From positions 1-31,775 of the forward strand of contig JAYZHG010000039.1 in NCBI GenBank assembly GCA_036166735.1: a DNA stretch of 31,775 nt. Reading direction: 5' to 3'. This DNA is from JAPYTU01 sp036166735. Lineage in GTDB: Bacteria > Bacteroidota > Bacteroidia > Cytophagales > MED-G16. A model generated the notes under the pieces. That model was not told the DNA's origin and searched no databases. It worked only from the letters and a program-made list of their open reading frames with translations. Shown piece by piece: positions 6,669-16,413 of the stretch. The translations under genes were made by a program, and so were the position numbers. The stretch's first letter is position 1, and each line of letters starts with the position of its first letter.

Positions 6669-8504
6669 CTAATGATGTTCATCCTCCGGAAGATTAGATT
6701 CTGGAGTTTTTGAATAAGGTACATTTTGAGGAATAAAATCTTCTTTTGCACCTGGTTTACTATAATCATAAGCCCATCTTTCAACTTTTGGTATCTTACC
6801 TGGCCAATTTCCATGTCCTGGATTAACAGGCGTAGTCCACTCTAAAGTAGTAGATTTCCATGGATTTTTAGAAGCCTTTCTACCTCTAAATATTGAGTAG
6901 AAAAAATTAAATAAAAAGATAAATTGAGCAGCAAAAGTTATTCCGGCAGCAATGGTTACAAAAACATTTAAATCCATAAATGATTCAATTTTCCCTGCTT
7001 CAAAATTTGTGAATGAATAGTATCTTCTTGGAAATCCAGCAATACCTATATAGTGTAGAGGAAAAAACACTAAATATGCTCCTATAAATGTAAACCAAAA
7101 ATGAACATATCCTAAATTTCTATTCATCATTCTACCAAACATCTTAGGAAACCAATGATAGACACCAGAAAATAGACCAAAAAATGAAGCACTTCCCATA
7201 ACGATATGAAAGTGAGCAACTACAAAATATGTATCATGTAAATTAATATCCACAACTGAATTTCCTAAAAATATACCAGTTACACCTCCTGATATAAAAA
7301 ATGATACCAAACCTATCGAAAATAGCATTGCAGGAGTAAATATTATATTTCCTCTCCATAAAGTAGCAATATAATTAAATGCCTTAATAGCAGAAGGTAC
7401 AGCAATTATTAAAGTTAAAATTGTAAAAACAGAACCTAAAAATGGATTCATACCAGAAATAAACATATGATGCGCCCAAACAACAAACGATAAAACTCCA
7501 ATAGCAACAAGTGAGTATACCATTGCCTTATAACCAAATATTGGTTTTCTAGAACATGTTGCAATTACTTCAGATGCAATACCAAGAGAAGGTAAAATAA
7601 CAATATAGACTTCAGGGTGACCTAAAAACCAAAATAAATGTTGAAATAAAATAGCACTCCCTCCCTGATGTGATAAAGCCTCACCAGCAATATAAATATC
7701 CGATAAATAAAAACTTGTACCAAAAGACCTATCCATAATTAACAAAAGAGCTGCCGATAAAAGAACAGGAAATGATAATACACCTAAAATAGCTGTAATA
7801 AGGAAAGCCCAAATGGTAAGTGGCATTCTAAAAAATGTCATACCTTCAGTCCTTAAATTTATAACTGTGGTAATATAGTTTAAGGCTCCAAGTAATGCAG
7901 ACACAACAAAAAATGACATTGAGACAAGCCATAGAGTCATTCCCAATCCAGAACCAGATACAGCTTGCTCCAATGCACTAAGAGGAGGATAAACTGTCCA
8001 TCCACCGCTTGCTGGTCCACCCTCTACAAAAATTGATATAAGCATTATAATACTTGATAGAAAAAAGAACCAATACGAAAACATATTTATAAAACCACTC
8101 GCCATATCTCTAGCACCCAATTGTAATGGAATAAGAAAATTAAGAAAAGTACCGCTCAAGCCAGCTGTTAAAACAAAGAAGACCATAATTGTACCGTGCA
8201 TAGTAATAAGAGCCAAATAAACTTCTGGATCAATTTTTCCTTGAGGAGTTAACCAATTTCCTATAATTGGACTAAGAGCTGTTAGGTCCATGTCAGGAAA
8301 TCCTAATTGGATTCTAAATAAAAAAGATAATGCTCCACCAAGAATCGCCCAAAAAATTCCAGTAATTAAAAATTGTTTAGCTATAGTTTTATGATCCTCA
8401 GAAAAAATATATTTTCTAATAAAACTTTGTTCATGGTGTTCATGATGTTCTTCATGAGCATCGACTACTTTTTCTTCATATAATTTAGTTGCTTTCATAA
8501 TCAT
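6669..8504 (-). CDS. ctaD: Cytochrome c oxidase subunit I (heme a, a3-CuB)
   Basis: A 611-residue catalytic subunit with 12 or more helices. Ligands are visible: heme a His103 (TMHGTIM), CuB His296 and cross-linked Tyr300 (WFLGHPEVYI), CuB His345-His346 (WAHHMF), heme a3 His431 and heme a His433 (VVAHFHIVMG). The GHPEV sequence with Glu298, plus K326 (GYKAM) for the K-channel, indicate an A1-type proton-pumping oxidase. The N-terminal tail is very rich in His and Glu (DAHEEHHEHHEQ, 15-26) and the C-terminus ends EDEHH. The start overlaps the end of ctaC by up to 20 bases; an alternative start is the Met at residue 3. Confidence 0.97.
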   Translation of the reverse strand: MIMKATKLYEEKVVDAHEEHHEHHEQSFIRKYIFSEDHKTIAKQFLITGIFWAILGGALSFLFRIQLGFPDMDLTALSPIIGNWLTPQGKIDPEVYLALITMHGTIMVFFVLTAGLSGTFLNFLIPLQLGARDMASGFINMFSYWFFFLSSIIMLISIFVEGGPASGGWTVYPPLSALEQAVSGSGLGMTLWLVSMSFFVVSALLGALNYITTVINLRTEGMTFFRMPLTIWAFLITAILGVLSFPVLLSAALLLIMDRSFGTSFYLSDIYIAGEALSHQGGSAILFQHLFWFLGHPEVYIVILPSLGIASEVIATCSRKPIFGYKAMVYSLVAIGVLSFVVWAHHMFISGMNPFLGSVFTILTLIIAVPSAIKAFNYIATLWRGNIIFTPAMLFSIGLVSFFISGGVTGIFLGNSVVDINLHDTYFVVAHFHIVMGSASFFGLFSGVYHWFPKMFGRMMNRNLGYVHFWFTFIGAYLVFFPLHYIGIAGFPRRYYSFTNFEAGKIESFMDLNVFVTIAAGITFAAQFIFLFNFFYSIFRGRKASKNPWKSTTLEWTTPVNPGHGNWPGKIPKVERWAYDYSKPGAKEDFIPQNVPYSKTPESNLPEDEHH

Positions 8505-9525
8505 TATTTAATACGGCTAAATCATTAGCATTGTTTTTTAAAAAATTAGCAAAATAATCTGGATTTTTTTTGATCCAAGAATCTTGAGATTTTTTCCATT
8601 TAATATATTCCCATTCCTCTTCAACTATTAAAGTTTGTTTCATAGAAAAATGAGCTCTTCCACAAATCTTATTACATATAATTTCATAATTAAAATTATC
8701 ATTTCCCATTTCCTCTCTCATTTCTTGTGTTGTTTTTGTTGGTATAAACCATAATTCAGTTGGCATTCCGGGAACAGCATTCATTTGAGCTCTAAAGTAG
8801 GGTAAATAGACACTATGAATAACATCCCTTGCTCTAATTTTTAAAAGTACTGGTTTTCCTTTAGGAATGTGAATCTCTCTAGGCATAAAATCATCCCAAG
8901 ATGCACTATCTGAAAAATCAATACCCACTATATTTTCAACATCAGTTAACTTATAATTATAAGATCCTAGTTTACTATCATCACCTGGATATCTTGAAGC
9001 CCAAGCAAATTGATAACCAACAACTTCAATAACTTCAGAATCAGCAGGAGCTGGTCCAGTAACTTTATTCCACTCATATAACCCCCAACCAATCAATACT
9101 GTTAATACAATAGCTGGTATAATAGTCCAAATAATTTCTAACTTATTATTATCAGGATAATACTCCGCTATTCTATCTTTTCGATATTGGTATTTATAAC
9201 CAAAATAAAACATAATAATTTGAGTAACTATAAATACAGACATTGTTATTGCCATAGTTACCCAAAAAATTAACTCTATATCTGGTGCATGTTCAGATGC
9301 AATAGGAAGGTTATAATTTTTATATTCTTTTATACCATACCAAAAAATAAAAAAAATCAATCCTATTAAAAATATTACACCTAAAATAGCATTGTATTTA
9401 TTAGTACTATCTTCAAATGATTTTGATATTTTTTTTGTAGCTATCCCCAAAATTTCTGAAGATCTAAAAATCTGAAATAATACTATAACTAATAATAATC
9501 CAATTAATAAAAAAATAAAATTCAT
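8485..9525 (-). CDS. ctaC: Cytochrome c oxidase subunit II (CuA)
   Basis: A 346-residue subunit II. Four hydrophobic helices (about 2-20, 46-63, 84-108, 132-150) precede the periplasmic cupredoxin domain, two more than in mitochondrial-type subunits. CuA ligands are His237 (VIHSVY), Cys284, Cys288, His292 and Met295 in CNKICGRAHFSM. The position usually held by Glu in this loop (CxExC) is Lys286 here. GYQFAWASRYPG (170-181) carries the aromatic electron-entry residues. No cytochrome c domain is attached, so electrons must come from ActA/ActE or a separate cytochrome. It follows actF by 15 bases and overlaps ctaD, linking complex III and oxidase genes. Confidence 0.96.
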   Translation of the reverse strand: MNFIFLLIGLLLVIVLFQIFRSSEILGIATKKISKSFEDSTNKYNAILGVIFLIGLIFFIFWYGIKEYKNYNLPIASEHAPDIELIFWVTMAITMSVFIVTQIIMFYFGYKYQYRKDRIAEYYPDNNKLEIIWTIIPAIVLTVLIGWGLYEWNKVTGPAPADSEVIEVVGYQFAWASRYPGDDSKLGSYNYKLTDVENIVGIDFSDSASWDDFMPREIHIPKGKPVLLKIRARDVIHSVYLPYFRAQMNAVPGMPTELWFIPTKTTQEMREEMGNDNFNYEIICNKICGRAHFSMKQTLIVEEEWEYIKWKKSQDSWIKKNPDYFANFLKNNANDLAVLNNDYESN

Positions 9526-9540
9526 AATCTTATAACAAAT

Positions 9541-10797
9541 TTAAATATCATGGTGTATACTCTCATCTAACATAGGATGATTTCTTGCTAATAAATTCCT
9601 ACTACCTAAGCTTTTTAAAATCACAAACAAAAACATAGATAAATAAACCATAAGTATACCTATTTCAAGTAAACCAAAGCCATTATTCTCTTTTACAATA
9701 CCTGGAGTTATCATTAAATAGAAATCTATAAAATGACCAAACAAAATAATCGGACAAACTATTTTTAAAAATCTTGTATGTCTTTTACTAGCCCTTGTCA
9801 TTAAAAATAAAAATGGAAAAAAGAAATTCATAAATAAGTTAGCATAAAAGAAACCAACATAATTATCACTTCTCAATCTGTCAATAAAATAAGTAGTTTC
9901 TTCAGGTAAATTGGCATAATAAACTAACATATATTGTGAAAACCATATGTAAGTCCAAAAAACACTAAATGCAAAAACAAATTTTCCTAAATCATGTATA
10001 ACGCTAAAATTCACATGCTTCAAATATCCATTATCTTTAAGTAGTACAACTACATACGTTATAAAAGCCAAAGAGGAAACCCACCAACTTGCAAAAACAT
10101 ACCAACCGAACATTGTACTAAACCAATGAGTGTCAATAGATAAGATCCAATCCCATGCAGCTACAGAACTAGAAAGACCATAAAAAACAACAAATATCGC
10201 AGATAAAGTAAACATTTTATTCCAATATTTATCTCCTCCATTTATATCTTCAAGAACTGATAGCTTGACTATCCTTCTATATAAATAATACCAAACTAAA
10301 AAAAATAAGACCATTCTCGACAAAAAGAAAGGCAAATTCAAATAAGCTTTTTTACCATCTATTATTTTATCATACCTAGGATCTGAAGTATCATATAAAT
10401 AGTCATGAGTCCAATGAAAAATATCATGATTTCCTATAGCAAAAGTTATTATCAATAAAACAAAACCATAGGGCAACCAACTACCAAAAGACATAGGAAC
10501 TCTAATAATTCCTGCTGACCAACCCGCCTGTGCTACATATTGAATAGCAACAAAGAATACTGCAGTTACTGATATTCCAATAAAATACATATTATTTATC
10601 CACAAATTAGAAAATAAACGATGATACCATTGAAAACTAGAATGAGATTCGTTCGCTATAGAATGTAGTTCTTCAGCATGACCATTACCACCATTAATAA
10701 CAAAAAAAGCTCCAATAACACTTAGAAGTAATCCAACTATAAATAGATAAAATAGATTTTTTTTAATGTTCGAACTAAAAATAAAATTTTCTTTCAT
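9541..10797 (-). CDS. actF: Alternative complex III subunit ActF (quinol:cytochrome c oxidoreductase membrane subunit)
   Basis: A 418-residue polytopic membrane protein with about ten helices, in the position and size range of ActF. ActF is a distant relative of ActC (NrfD/PsrC-type fold) and forms part of the membrane core of alternative complex III. Recognisable stretches include FQWYHRLFSNLWINNMYFIG near residue 55, VPMSFGSWLPYGF (about 99-111) and AWDWILSIDTHWFSTMFGW (about 213-231). A His-containing loop (NGGNGHAEELHSIANESHSS, 35-54) follows the first helix. The gap to actE is 2 bases. Identification relies mainly on gene order and these blocks. Confidence 0.93.
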   Translation of the reverse strand: MKENFIFSSNIKKNLFYLFIVGLLLSVIGAFFVINGGNGHAEELHSIANESHSSFQWYHRLFSNLWINNMYFIGISVTAVFFVAIQYVAQAGWSAGIIRVPMSFGSWLPYGFVLLIITFAIGNHDIFHWTHDYLYDTSDPRYDKIIDGKKAYLNLPFFLSRMVLFFLVWYYLYRRIVKLSVLEDINGGDKYWNKMFTLSAIFVVFYGLSSSVAAWDWILSIDTHWFSTMFGWYVFASWWVSSLAFITYVVVLLKDNGYLKHVNFSVIHDLGKFVFAFSVFWTYIWFSQYMLVYYANLPEETTYFIDRLRSDNYVGFFYANLFMNFFFPFLFLMTRASKRHTRFLKIVCPIILFGHFIDFYLMITPGIVKENNGFGLLEIGILMVYLSMFLFVILKSLGSRNLLARNHPMLDESIHHDI

Positions 10798-10799
10798 AT

Positions 10800-11417
10800 C
10801 TATTGTTTCTGAAGTGTTTGAACATATTTAACAATCTTCCATCTATTCTCAATTGAAACTTGAGAACCATGTGCCCACATTCTTCCTTTACCATGAGTGA
10901 TTACATGAAATATTTCACCTTCTGACCTATTCTTTACAGCTCTGGAATTATAAGCAGTAACACCTTTATATGCTATTCCTACCAAACCATCTCCCATTCC
11001 TTTTTCACCATGACAATGATTACAATATTGAGTATATAAAACTTTTCCTTCTTTTAATACTTCTTCAGTAGTAGCTAGAGGATTTTTTATAAGAGCAGCA
11101 AGCTCCAAACTATCCTTTGGAATTCTATATGGTAAGTATGAGCTTCTTTTAACTGTATTTGGAACTGGATCTCTCATAGTCATACCATAAGGATTATAAG
11201 GATTAGAATTATAAAATTCACCATGATTATCATCAGGATTAGAATCTAACCAACTCCCAATTTCTTTATCAGTTACTTGAGATAATGGTTCATAAGGTGT
11301 AGAATGATACATATTAGGAGCATATTCAACTCCAGGATTGTCTTTATCAGCAGAACATGATAATAACATCAATGATAATGTAAAAACTAAAAATATGTTA
11401 ACTAATAAATTTTTCAT
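10800..11417 (-). CDS. actE: Alternative complex III subunit ActE, monoheme c lipoprotein
   Basis: A 205-residue lipoprotein cytochrome c. The signal peptide ends in the lipobox LLSC with Cys21 as lipidation site. A proline- and asparagine-rich linker (MYHSTPYEPLSQ, NPYNPYGMTMRDPVPNTVKR) precedes one class I cytochrome c domain with heme site CNHCH (132-136) and probable axial Met180 (GKGRMWAHGSQ). It would be anchored to the outer leaflet of the inner membrane and pass electrons from ActA toward the oxidase. The start ATG overlaps the actD stop by 4 bases (ATGA), and actF follows after 2 bases. Confidence 0.95.
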   Translation of the reverse strand: MKNLLVNIFLVFTLSLMLLSCSADKDNPGVEYAPNMYHSTPYEPLSQVTDKEIGSWLDSNPDDNHGEFYNSNPYNPYGMTMRDPVPNTVKRSSYLPYRIPKDSLELAALIKNPLATTEEVLKEGKVLYTQYCNHCHGEKGMGDGLVGIAYKGVTAYNSRAVKNRSEGEIFHVITHGKGRMWAHGSQVSIENRWKIVKYVQTLQKQ

Positions 11418-11944
11418 TTATTTATATTTTTTTCGTTTGTCTCCAAAGCCCCAGAAGATTTTAAAATTTTTAAAATTTTATCTTTTGATAAGCTGTTTTT
11501 ATTTAATTCTATTGCCATTACATGCTTGTCATCTGTAGATCTTAAATCAAATTGAACAGGATTTCCCCATGGTTTTAAATCACTTACAACTAAAAATGTT
11601 CCAACCATTCCAAAAGCTGAAAGAAGTACTGTCATTTCAAAAACTACAGGAATAAAAGTAGGAAAAGGCAAAAAATCTTTTCCTCCAATTATCATTGGCC
11701 AATCAATTGTCATCATACCAATCATCATAGTCAAAGCAAGACAAGTACCTAAAAATCCAAAACAAAATGCTGCTATTGAAATTCTTGATCTTTTATAACC
11801 TAAAGCATTTTCAATTCCATGAACAGGAAATGGTGAATACACTTCATAAATTTTTACACCTTTCTCTCTTACAAATGATATTGCTTTTAATAAAACTTCT
11901 TCATCATCAAAAAAACCAATAAGAAATTTATTGTCTTTATTCAT
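11414..11944 (-). CDS. actD: Alternative complex III subunit ActD (DUF3341)
   Basis: A 176-residue protein with a soluble N-terminal part (about 1-57), two transmembrane helices (about 56-78 and 98-123) and a short soluble C-terminus. The segments FDDEEVLLKAISFVREKGVK, VYSPFPVHGIENALG and FIPVVFEMTVLLSAFGMVGTF are typical of DUF3341/ActD. The family contributes a peripheral membrane subunit with no cofactor to complex III. It sits one base after actC and overlaps actE by 4 bases. The call is supported by both sequence blocks and gene order. Confidence 0.95.
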   Translation of the reverse strand: MNKDNKFLIGFFDDEEVLLKAISFVREKGVKIYEVYSPFPVHGIENALGYKRSRISIAAFCFGFLGTCLALTMMIGMMTIDWPMIIGGKDFLPFPTFIPVVFEMTVLLSAFGMVGTFLVVSDLKPWGNPVQFDLRSTDDKHVMAIELNKNSLSKDKILKILKSSGALETNEKNINK

Positions 11945-13324
11945 TTATTTAGTTTTAATTTTACTACCTGTTGGCTTTAAAATACTTTTCATCTCATGCA
12001 TATTTATAACTGGAAAATATTTTGAAAATAACAAATATGCAGTAAAGAAAAATCCAAAAGAAAATAGGTACATGCCAACATCATAAAATGTTGGATAAAA
12101 CATTGCCCAACTTGAAGGAAGATAATCTCTATGCAAAGAAGTAACAATGATAACAAATCTTTCAAACCACATACCAATATTTACAATTATAGAAATAATA
12201 AAAGTAGCTGCAATATTTGTTCTTATTCTTTTAAACCAAAATAGTTGTGGTGAGATAACATTACAAGTCATCATAGAGGCATAAGCCCACCAATATGGAC
12301 CAGTAACTCTATTATAAAATGCGTATTGTTCATATTCAACCCCAGAATACCATGCCATAAATAATTCAGTTATGTAAGCAATACCTACAATTGAACCAGT
12401 AACAATAATAATAATGTTCATTAATTCAAGATGTCGAATGGTTATATAGTCTTCTAATTTATAAACTTTCCTAGTTATAATTAAAAGAGTTAAAACCATA
12501 GCAAAACCAGAAAATATAGCTCCAGCAACAAAATATGGTGGAAAAATTGTAGTGTGCCATCCTGGAATAACTGAAGTAGCAAAATCCATAGATACTATAG
12601 AATGAACTGAAAGTACTAAAGGAGTAGCAAGTGCAGCCAGAACAAGAGCAACAGTTTCATACCTTGACCACGTCTTTGCAGCACCATCCCATCCTAAACT
12701 CAAAACACCATACACATATGCAGATACTTTTTTACCAGCTAACTTAGCTCTGTCTCTAATAGTTGCAAAATCCGGTATTAATCCTATATACCAAAAAACT
12801 AAAGAAACAGAAAAATATGTTGATATAGCAAAAACATCCCATAAAAGTGGGCTAGCAAAATTAACCCATAAAGAACCATATGTATTAGGAAGTGGAAGAG
12901 CCCAAAAAAATCCAACCCAAAGTCTTCCCATATGAAGCATAGGAAACATTGCCGCACATATAACAGCAAATATTGTCATAGCTTCTGCAGCACGATTAAT
13001 TGACATCCTCCACCTCTGTCTAAACAAAAGAAGAATAGCAGAAATAAGAGTTCCGGCATGACCTATACCAACCCACCATACAAAGTTTGTAATATCCCAT
13101 GCCCAGCCAATAGTCTTATTTAATCCCCACATTCCAATACCATCCCATAAAGTTCTATAAACAGCATATCCACCTAAGGAGAGCATCAACAATGCAACCG
13201 ATAGCGCTGCAAACCATGAAAGACTTGGTTTTTCTTCTACCCTTCTAGAGACATCTTTTGAAATATCATGAAGATTTTTTCCTCCTGTTATTAATGGCTC
13301 TCTTAATTTTGATTCAACATGCAT
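11945..13324 (-). CDS. actC: Alternative complex III subunit ActC (NrfD/PsrC-type membrane subunit)
   Basis: A 459-residue integral membrane protein with about ten helices, of the NrfD/PsrC superfamily. Diagnostic blocks are GWAWDITNFVWWVGIGHAGTLISA (about 73-96), LHMGRLWVGFFWALPLPN (about 130-147), SVHSIVSMDFATSVIPGWHTTIFPPYF (about 241-267) and VTGPYWWAYASMMTCN. ActC binds menaquinol close to the ActB Fe-S arm and may take part in proton movement. The N-terminal 35 residues are polar and cytoplasmic (ESKLREPLITGGKN). It lies one base after actB and one base before actD, both on the same strand, so the whole act block is one transcription unit. Confidence 0.96.
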   Translation of the reverse strand: MHVESKLREPLITGGKNLHDISKDVSRRVEEKPSLSWFAALSVALLMLSLGGYAVYRTLWDGIGMWGLNKTIGWAWDITNFVWWVGIGHAGTLISAILLLFRQRWRMSINRAAEAMTIFAVICAAMFPMLHMGRLWVGFFWALPLPNTYGSLWVNFASPLLWDVFAISTYFSVSLVFWYIGLIPDFATIRDRAKLAGKKVSAYVYGVLSLGWDGAAKTWSRYETVALVLAALATPLVLSVHSIVSMDFATSVIPGWHTTIFPPYFVAGAIFSGFAMVLTLLIITRKVYKLEDYITIRHLELMNIIIIVTGSIVGIAYITELFMAWYSGVEYEQYAFYNRVTGPYWWAYASMMTCNVISPQLFWFKRIRTNIAATFIISIIVNIGMWFERFVIIVTSLHRDYLPSSWAMFYPTFYDVGMYLFSFGFFFTAYLLFSKYFPVINMHEMKSILKPTGSKIKTK

Positions 13325-13325
13325 A

Positions 13326-16300
13326 TTATACCATTTTTTTATTTCTTACTTTTCTTAAATACCATACATTAGGACTAACTCTAATTTCTTGAAGTACATT
13401 GTAGGCTCTCTCCTCACCAACATTTAAATTTGTTTTATCAGAACCTTCAATTTTTAATAATTTGTAAATTTTACTTTCTTTATCCTTAATGTCACCAAAG
13501 ACAAGAGCCTGAGAAGGACAAGCAGAAGCACATGCCACATTAATTTCACCATCAATTGGTCTTCTTTTTTCTTTTTTTGCTTGAAGTTTTCCAGCCTGAA
13601 TTCGTTGAACACAAAACGTACATTTTTCCATTACTCCTCTTGATCTTACTGTTACATCTGGGTTAAGTACCATTTTTCCAAGATCATTATTCATTGAAGA
13701 ATTTTTATCAAATTGTTTATTATCATGATATTTAAACCAATTAAATCTTCTTACTTTGTAAGGACAATTATTAGCACAATATCTAGTGCCAATACACCTA
13801 TTATATACCATCTGATTTAAACCTTCACTACTGTGAGTAGTTGCAGCAACTGGACAAACTGTCTCACAAGGAGCATTATTACAATGCTGACACATCATTG
13901 GTTGAAATGTTATATCAGGATTTTCAGAAGCATTTTCTAAACCTTTAAAATCATGAACATCTGTATCGCTAGAATAATACCTATCAATTCTAAGCCATGC
14001 CATTTCTCTTCTATTTAAAACTTCTTCCTTTCCGACAACTGGTACATTATTTTCAACTTGACAAGCTACTGTACAAGCACCACAACCAGTACATGAATTT
14101 AAGTCTATAGACATAACCCAATGATGATTAGGATATTCATGACCTTTCCAAAGTGTAATAGCTTCAGGCTTTTCTAAACCCTTACTAGTAGCAACTTTAA
14201 ATTCATATTTTCCAGAATTTTCATCTTTAACATACTCACTTAACGAAGTTTCTTGAATAATACTTTCTCTACCCATAATAGTATGATGGGTTTGTGTCTG
14301 GGCAATTCTATATGATTCATTAGTATTAGTCAATTCAATACCATCAACTGTTAAATTTTGATATTTTGAATTACTATTAAGCATTAAATAAGCATTAACA
14401 CCAACATCATCACCAACTGGTCCAGAAAGTTTTCTTCCATATCCTAATGCTACACCAAAAGTCCCTTGTGCCTGACCAGGTTGAATTACTACTGGAAGTT
14501 TATAATCACTATCATTTATATTAAAACTTAATATCTGAGTAGTCATATCGCCCGTTTCAATATTTAGCTTTTTAGCATCTTTAGGATTGACAGAGATATA
14601 ATTATCCCAACACACTTTAGAAATTGGATCTGGCATCTCCTGAAGCCAAGGATTATTTGACTGAATCCCATCGGCTACAGATAAATTTTGATATATACTT
14701 AATTCAAATTTAGAACTATTTTTTAAAGCATTAATCCAACGAGTTAATTCAGAAAATGAAGTAGAAGATTTATATTTTATTTCCTTACTTTCATTATTCA
14801 ATTCAAACACTCCATCATGGAGAAGTCTATCCCAAAAAGACTGAAAAGATTTATTTGTTTGTGTTTTTTCATAAACTTTTTTCCAGGCATCCTGTAAATA
14901 ATCATAGTATGTCTGCTTAGAACCTGACCACAATAAAAGTGTTTCCTGATATTGTCTTGTATTAAATAATTTACCTATGGTTGGTTGGCTAAAACTATAA
15001 TGATTTTCAATAGGTTCAAAATCATTCCATGATTCAAGAAAATGAGAATTTGGAATGATTACATCACATAAAATTGAAGTCTCATCCAATCTGTCAGATG
15101 TAGATATTTTCATATCTACTGACTCAATTCCAATTTTAATTTTAGGAGCAAGATAATTATCATATAAAGGATTACAATTAAGAAATATTACAGAACCTAC
15201 ATTTTTATTAGAAAGGTCAGATAAAAAAGCATTCATTTTAGAATCATTTCCTTTTCTAATATTATAAGCTTTATTAAAATCTATAGTAATACCAAAATTA
15301 TCTAATAGATCATTTATCATATTAACAACTATCTGAACATACTTATCATTTGAACCTGAAATAACAATTGATTTTCCAGCATTTTTTAATAAATCTGAGG
15401 CAACATTATTGATTATATCATTATCAATAGCATCAGAAAATTTATCAATATTAATTTTTGTTTTTCCAGTTTTATCAGCTAATACATTGTAGAGTTTAGT
15501 TATATATATAGGACTTTCTAACGATTTAATAGGAATTCGATGATCAGCATTTGCACCAGTGATTGTCAAGTTAGATTCAAAGCTGTAGAGCCTTGACATT
15601 TTTTTTTGATTTCTACTAACTCTTCTTGATTTAGCAAATTGTTTATTAAATAAATTATTATTAAATGAACTTCCAAGAAAATCATAACCAAACGATACTA
15701 TAATTTTAGCTTTAGAAAAATCATAAAATGGTAATTTTCTAATACCAAAAGAACTATTATTTGCTTCAAGCATTCCATGATATGAAAGTTGATCATACTC
15801 TACATGAGTCCCATTATAATTATAAATAAAATCATCAATAATATTTTGAGAGCTAGGACTTGAAATAGAATTACTTAATACATAAATCTTCTTTCCAGAA
15901 GATTTAATTTTTTCCAATTTCCCTAAAACATAATCATCTATATTTTTCCAATCAGTTTCTTTACTATCCAACATTGGTTCCTTTAATCTTTCGTTATCAT
16001 ATAATGTAAGAATAGAAGACTCAACTTGAGCAGTAGTACCACCACCACTCACGGTTGATAAAGTATTTCCTTCAATTTTAATTGGTCTACCCTCTCTAGT
16101 TTTAACAACAATACTACAATAATCACTGCCCATGGAGTATGAAGAAGCATAATAATTTGGAATAGAAGGATCTATTTCAACTGGTTTATTTACATAAGGG
16201 ATAGCTTTTTTAACTGGAGCTTCACAAGCAGCAACAGATGCAGCAGCAATACCAAAACCCATCATCTTCAAAAAATCTCTTCGTGAATTTTCCATACTTC

Positions 16301-16409
16301 CTTTTATAGGTAAATATTCAGGAAATTCATTTTGAGACTTTTTAATAAAGTCAGTATCGTTTTTCAATTCTTCAATTCCCTTCCAATACGTTTTCTTTTT
16401 CAAACTCAT
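13326..16409 (-). CDS. actB: Alternative complex III subunit ActB (molybdopterin-oxidoreductase-like, 4 Fe-S clusters)
   Basis: A 1027-residue periplasmic subunit of the Tat-variant molybdopterin oxidoreductase family. A Tat-like signal starts far inside (SRRDFLKMMGFGIAAASVAA, 42-61) with Cys62 at a lipobox-like position. Residues about 75-740 form the molybdopterin-enzyme-like part, which in known ActB holds no cofactor. The ferredoxin-like part has 15 grouped cysteines: 773, 776, 779, 783; 840, 843, 848, 852; 872, 878, 882; 930, 933; 960, 964. That number matches three [4Fe-4S] plus one [3Fe-4S] cluster. ActB relays electrons from menaquinol to the ActA hemes. Gaps to actA and actC are 4 and 1 bases. 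Confidence 0.97.
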   Translation of the reverse strand: MSLKKKTYWKGIEELKNDTDFIKKSQNEFPEYLPIKGSMENSRRDFLKMMGFGIAAASVAACEAPVKKAIPYVNKPVEIDPSIPNYYASSYSMGSDYCSIVVKTREGRPIKIEGNTLSTVSGGGTTAQVESSILTLYDNERLKEPMLDSKETDWKNIDDYVLGKLEKIKSSGKKIYVLSNSISSPSSQNIIDDFIYNYNGTHVEYDQLSYHGMLEANNSSFGIRKLPFYDFSKAKIIVSFGYDFLGSSFNNNLFNKQFAKSRRVSRNQKKMSRLYSFESNLTITGANADHRIPIKSLESPIYITKLYNVLADKTGKTKINIDKFSDAIDNDIINNVASDLLKNAGKSIVISGSNDKYVQIVVNMINDLLDNFGITIDFNKAYNIRKGNDSKMNAFLSDLSNKNVGSVIFLNCNPLYDNYLAPKIKIGIESVDMKISTSDRLDETSILCDVIIPNSHFLESWNDFEPIENHYSFSQPTIGKLFNTRQYQETLLLWSGSKQTYYDYLQDAWKKVYEKTQTNKSFQSFWDRLLHDGVFELNNESKEIKYKSSTSFSELTRWINALKNSSKFELSIYQNLSVADGIQSNNPWLQEMPDPISKVCWDNYISVNPKDAKKLNIETGDMTTQILSFNINDSDYKLPVVIQPGQAQGTFGVALGYGRKLSGPVGDDVGVNAYLMLNSNSKYQNLTVDGIELTNTNESYRIAQTQTHHTIMGRESIIQETSLSEYVKDENSGKYEFKVATSKGLEKPEAITLWKGHEYPNHHWVMSIDLNSCTGCGACTVACQVENNVPVVGKEEVLNRREMAWLRIDRYYSSDTDVHDFKGLENASENPDITFQPMMCQHCNNAPCETVCPVAATTHSSEGLNQMVYNRCIGTRYCANNCPYKVRRFNWFKYHDNKQFDKNSSMNNDLGKMVLNPDVTVRSRGVMEKCTFCVQRIQAGKLQAKKEKRRPIDGEINVACASACPSQALVFGDIKDKESKIYKLLKIEGSDKTNLNVGEERAYNVLQEIRVSPNVWYLRKVRNKKMV

Positions 16410-16413
16410 AATT

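Noticed and set aside
6632..6814. Short frame spanning the ctaD end and ctaA start
   Set aside because: It is on the same strand but out of frame with two firmly assigned genes.
11338..11538. Plus-strand open frame across the actE-actD junction
   Set aside because: It runs antisense to two confident genes that overlap by ATGA there, and its translation has no family features.
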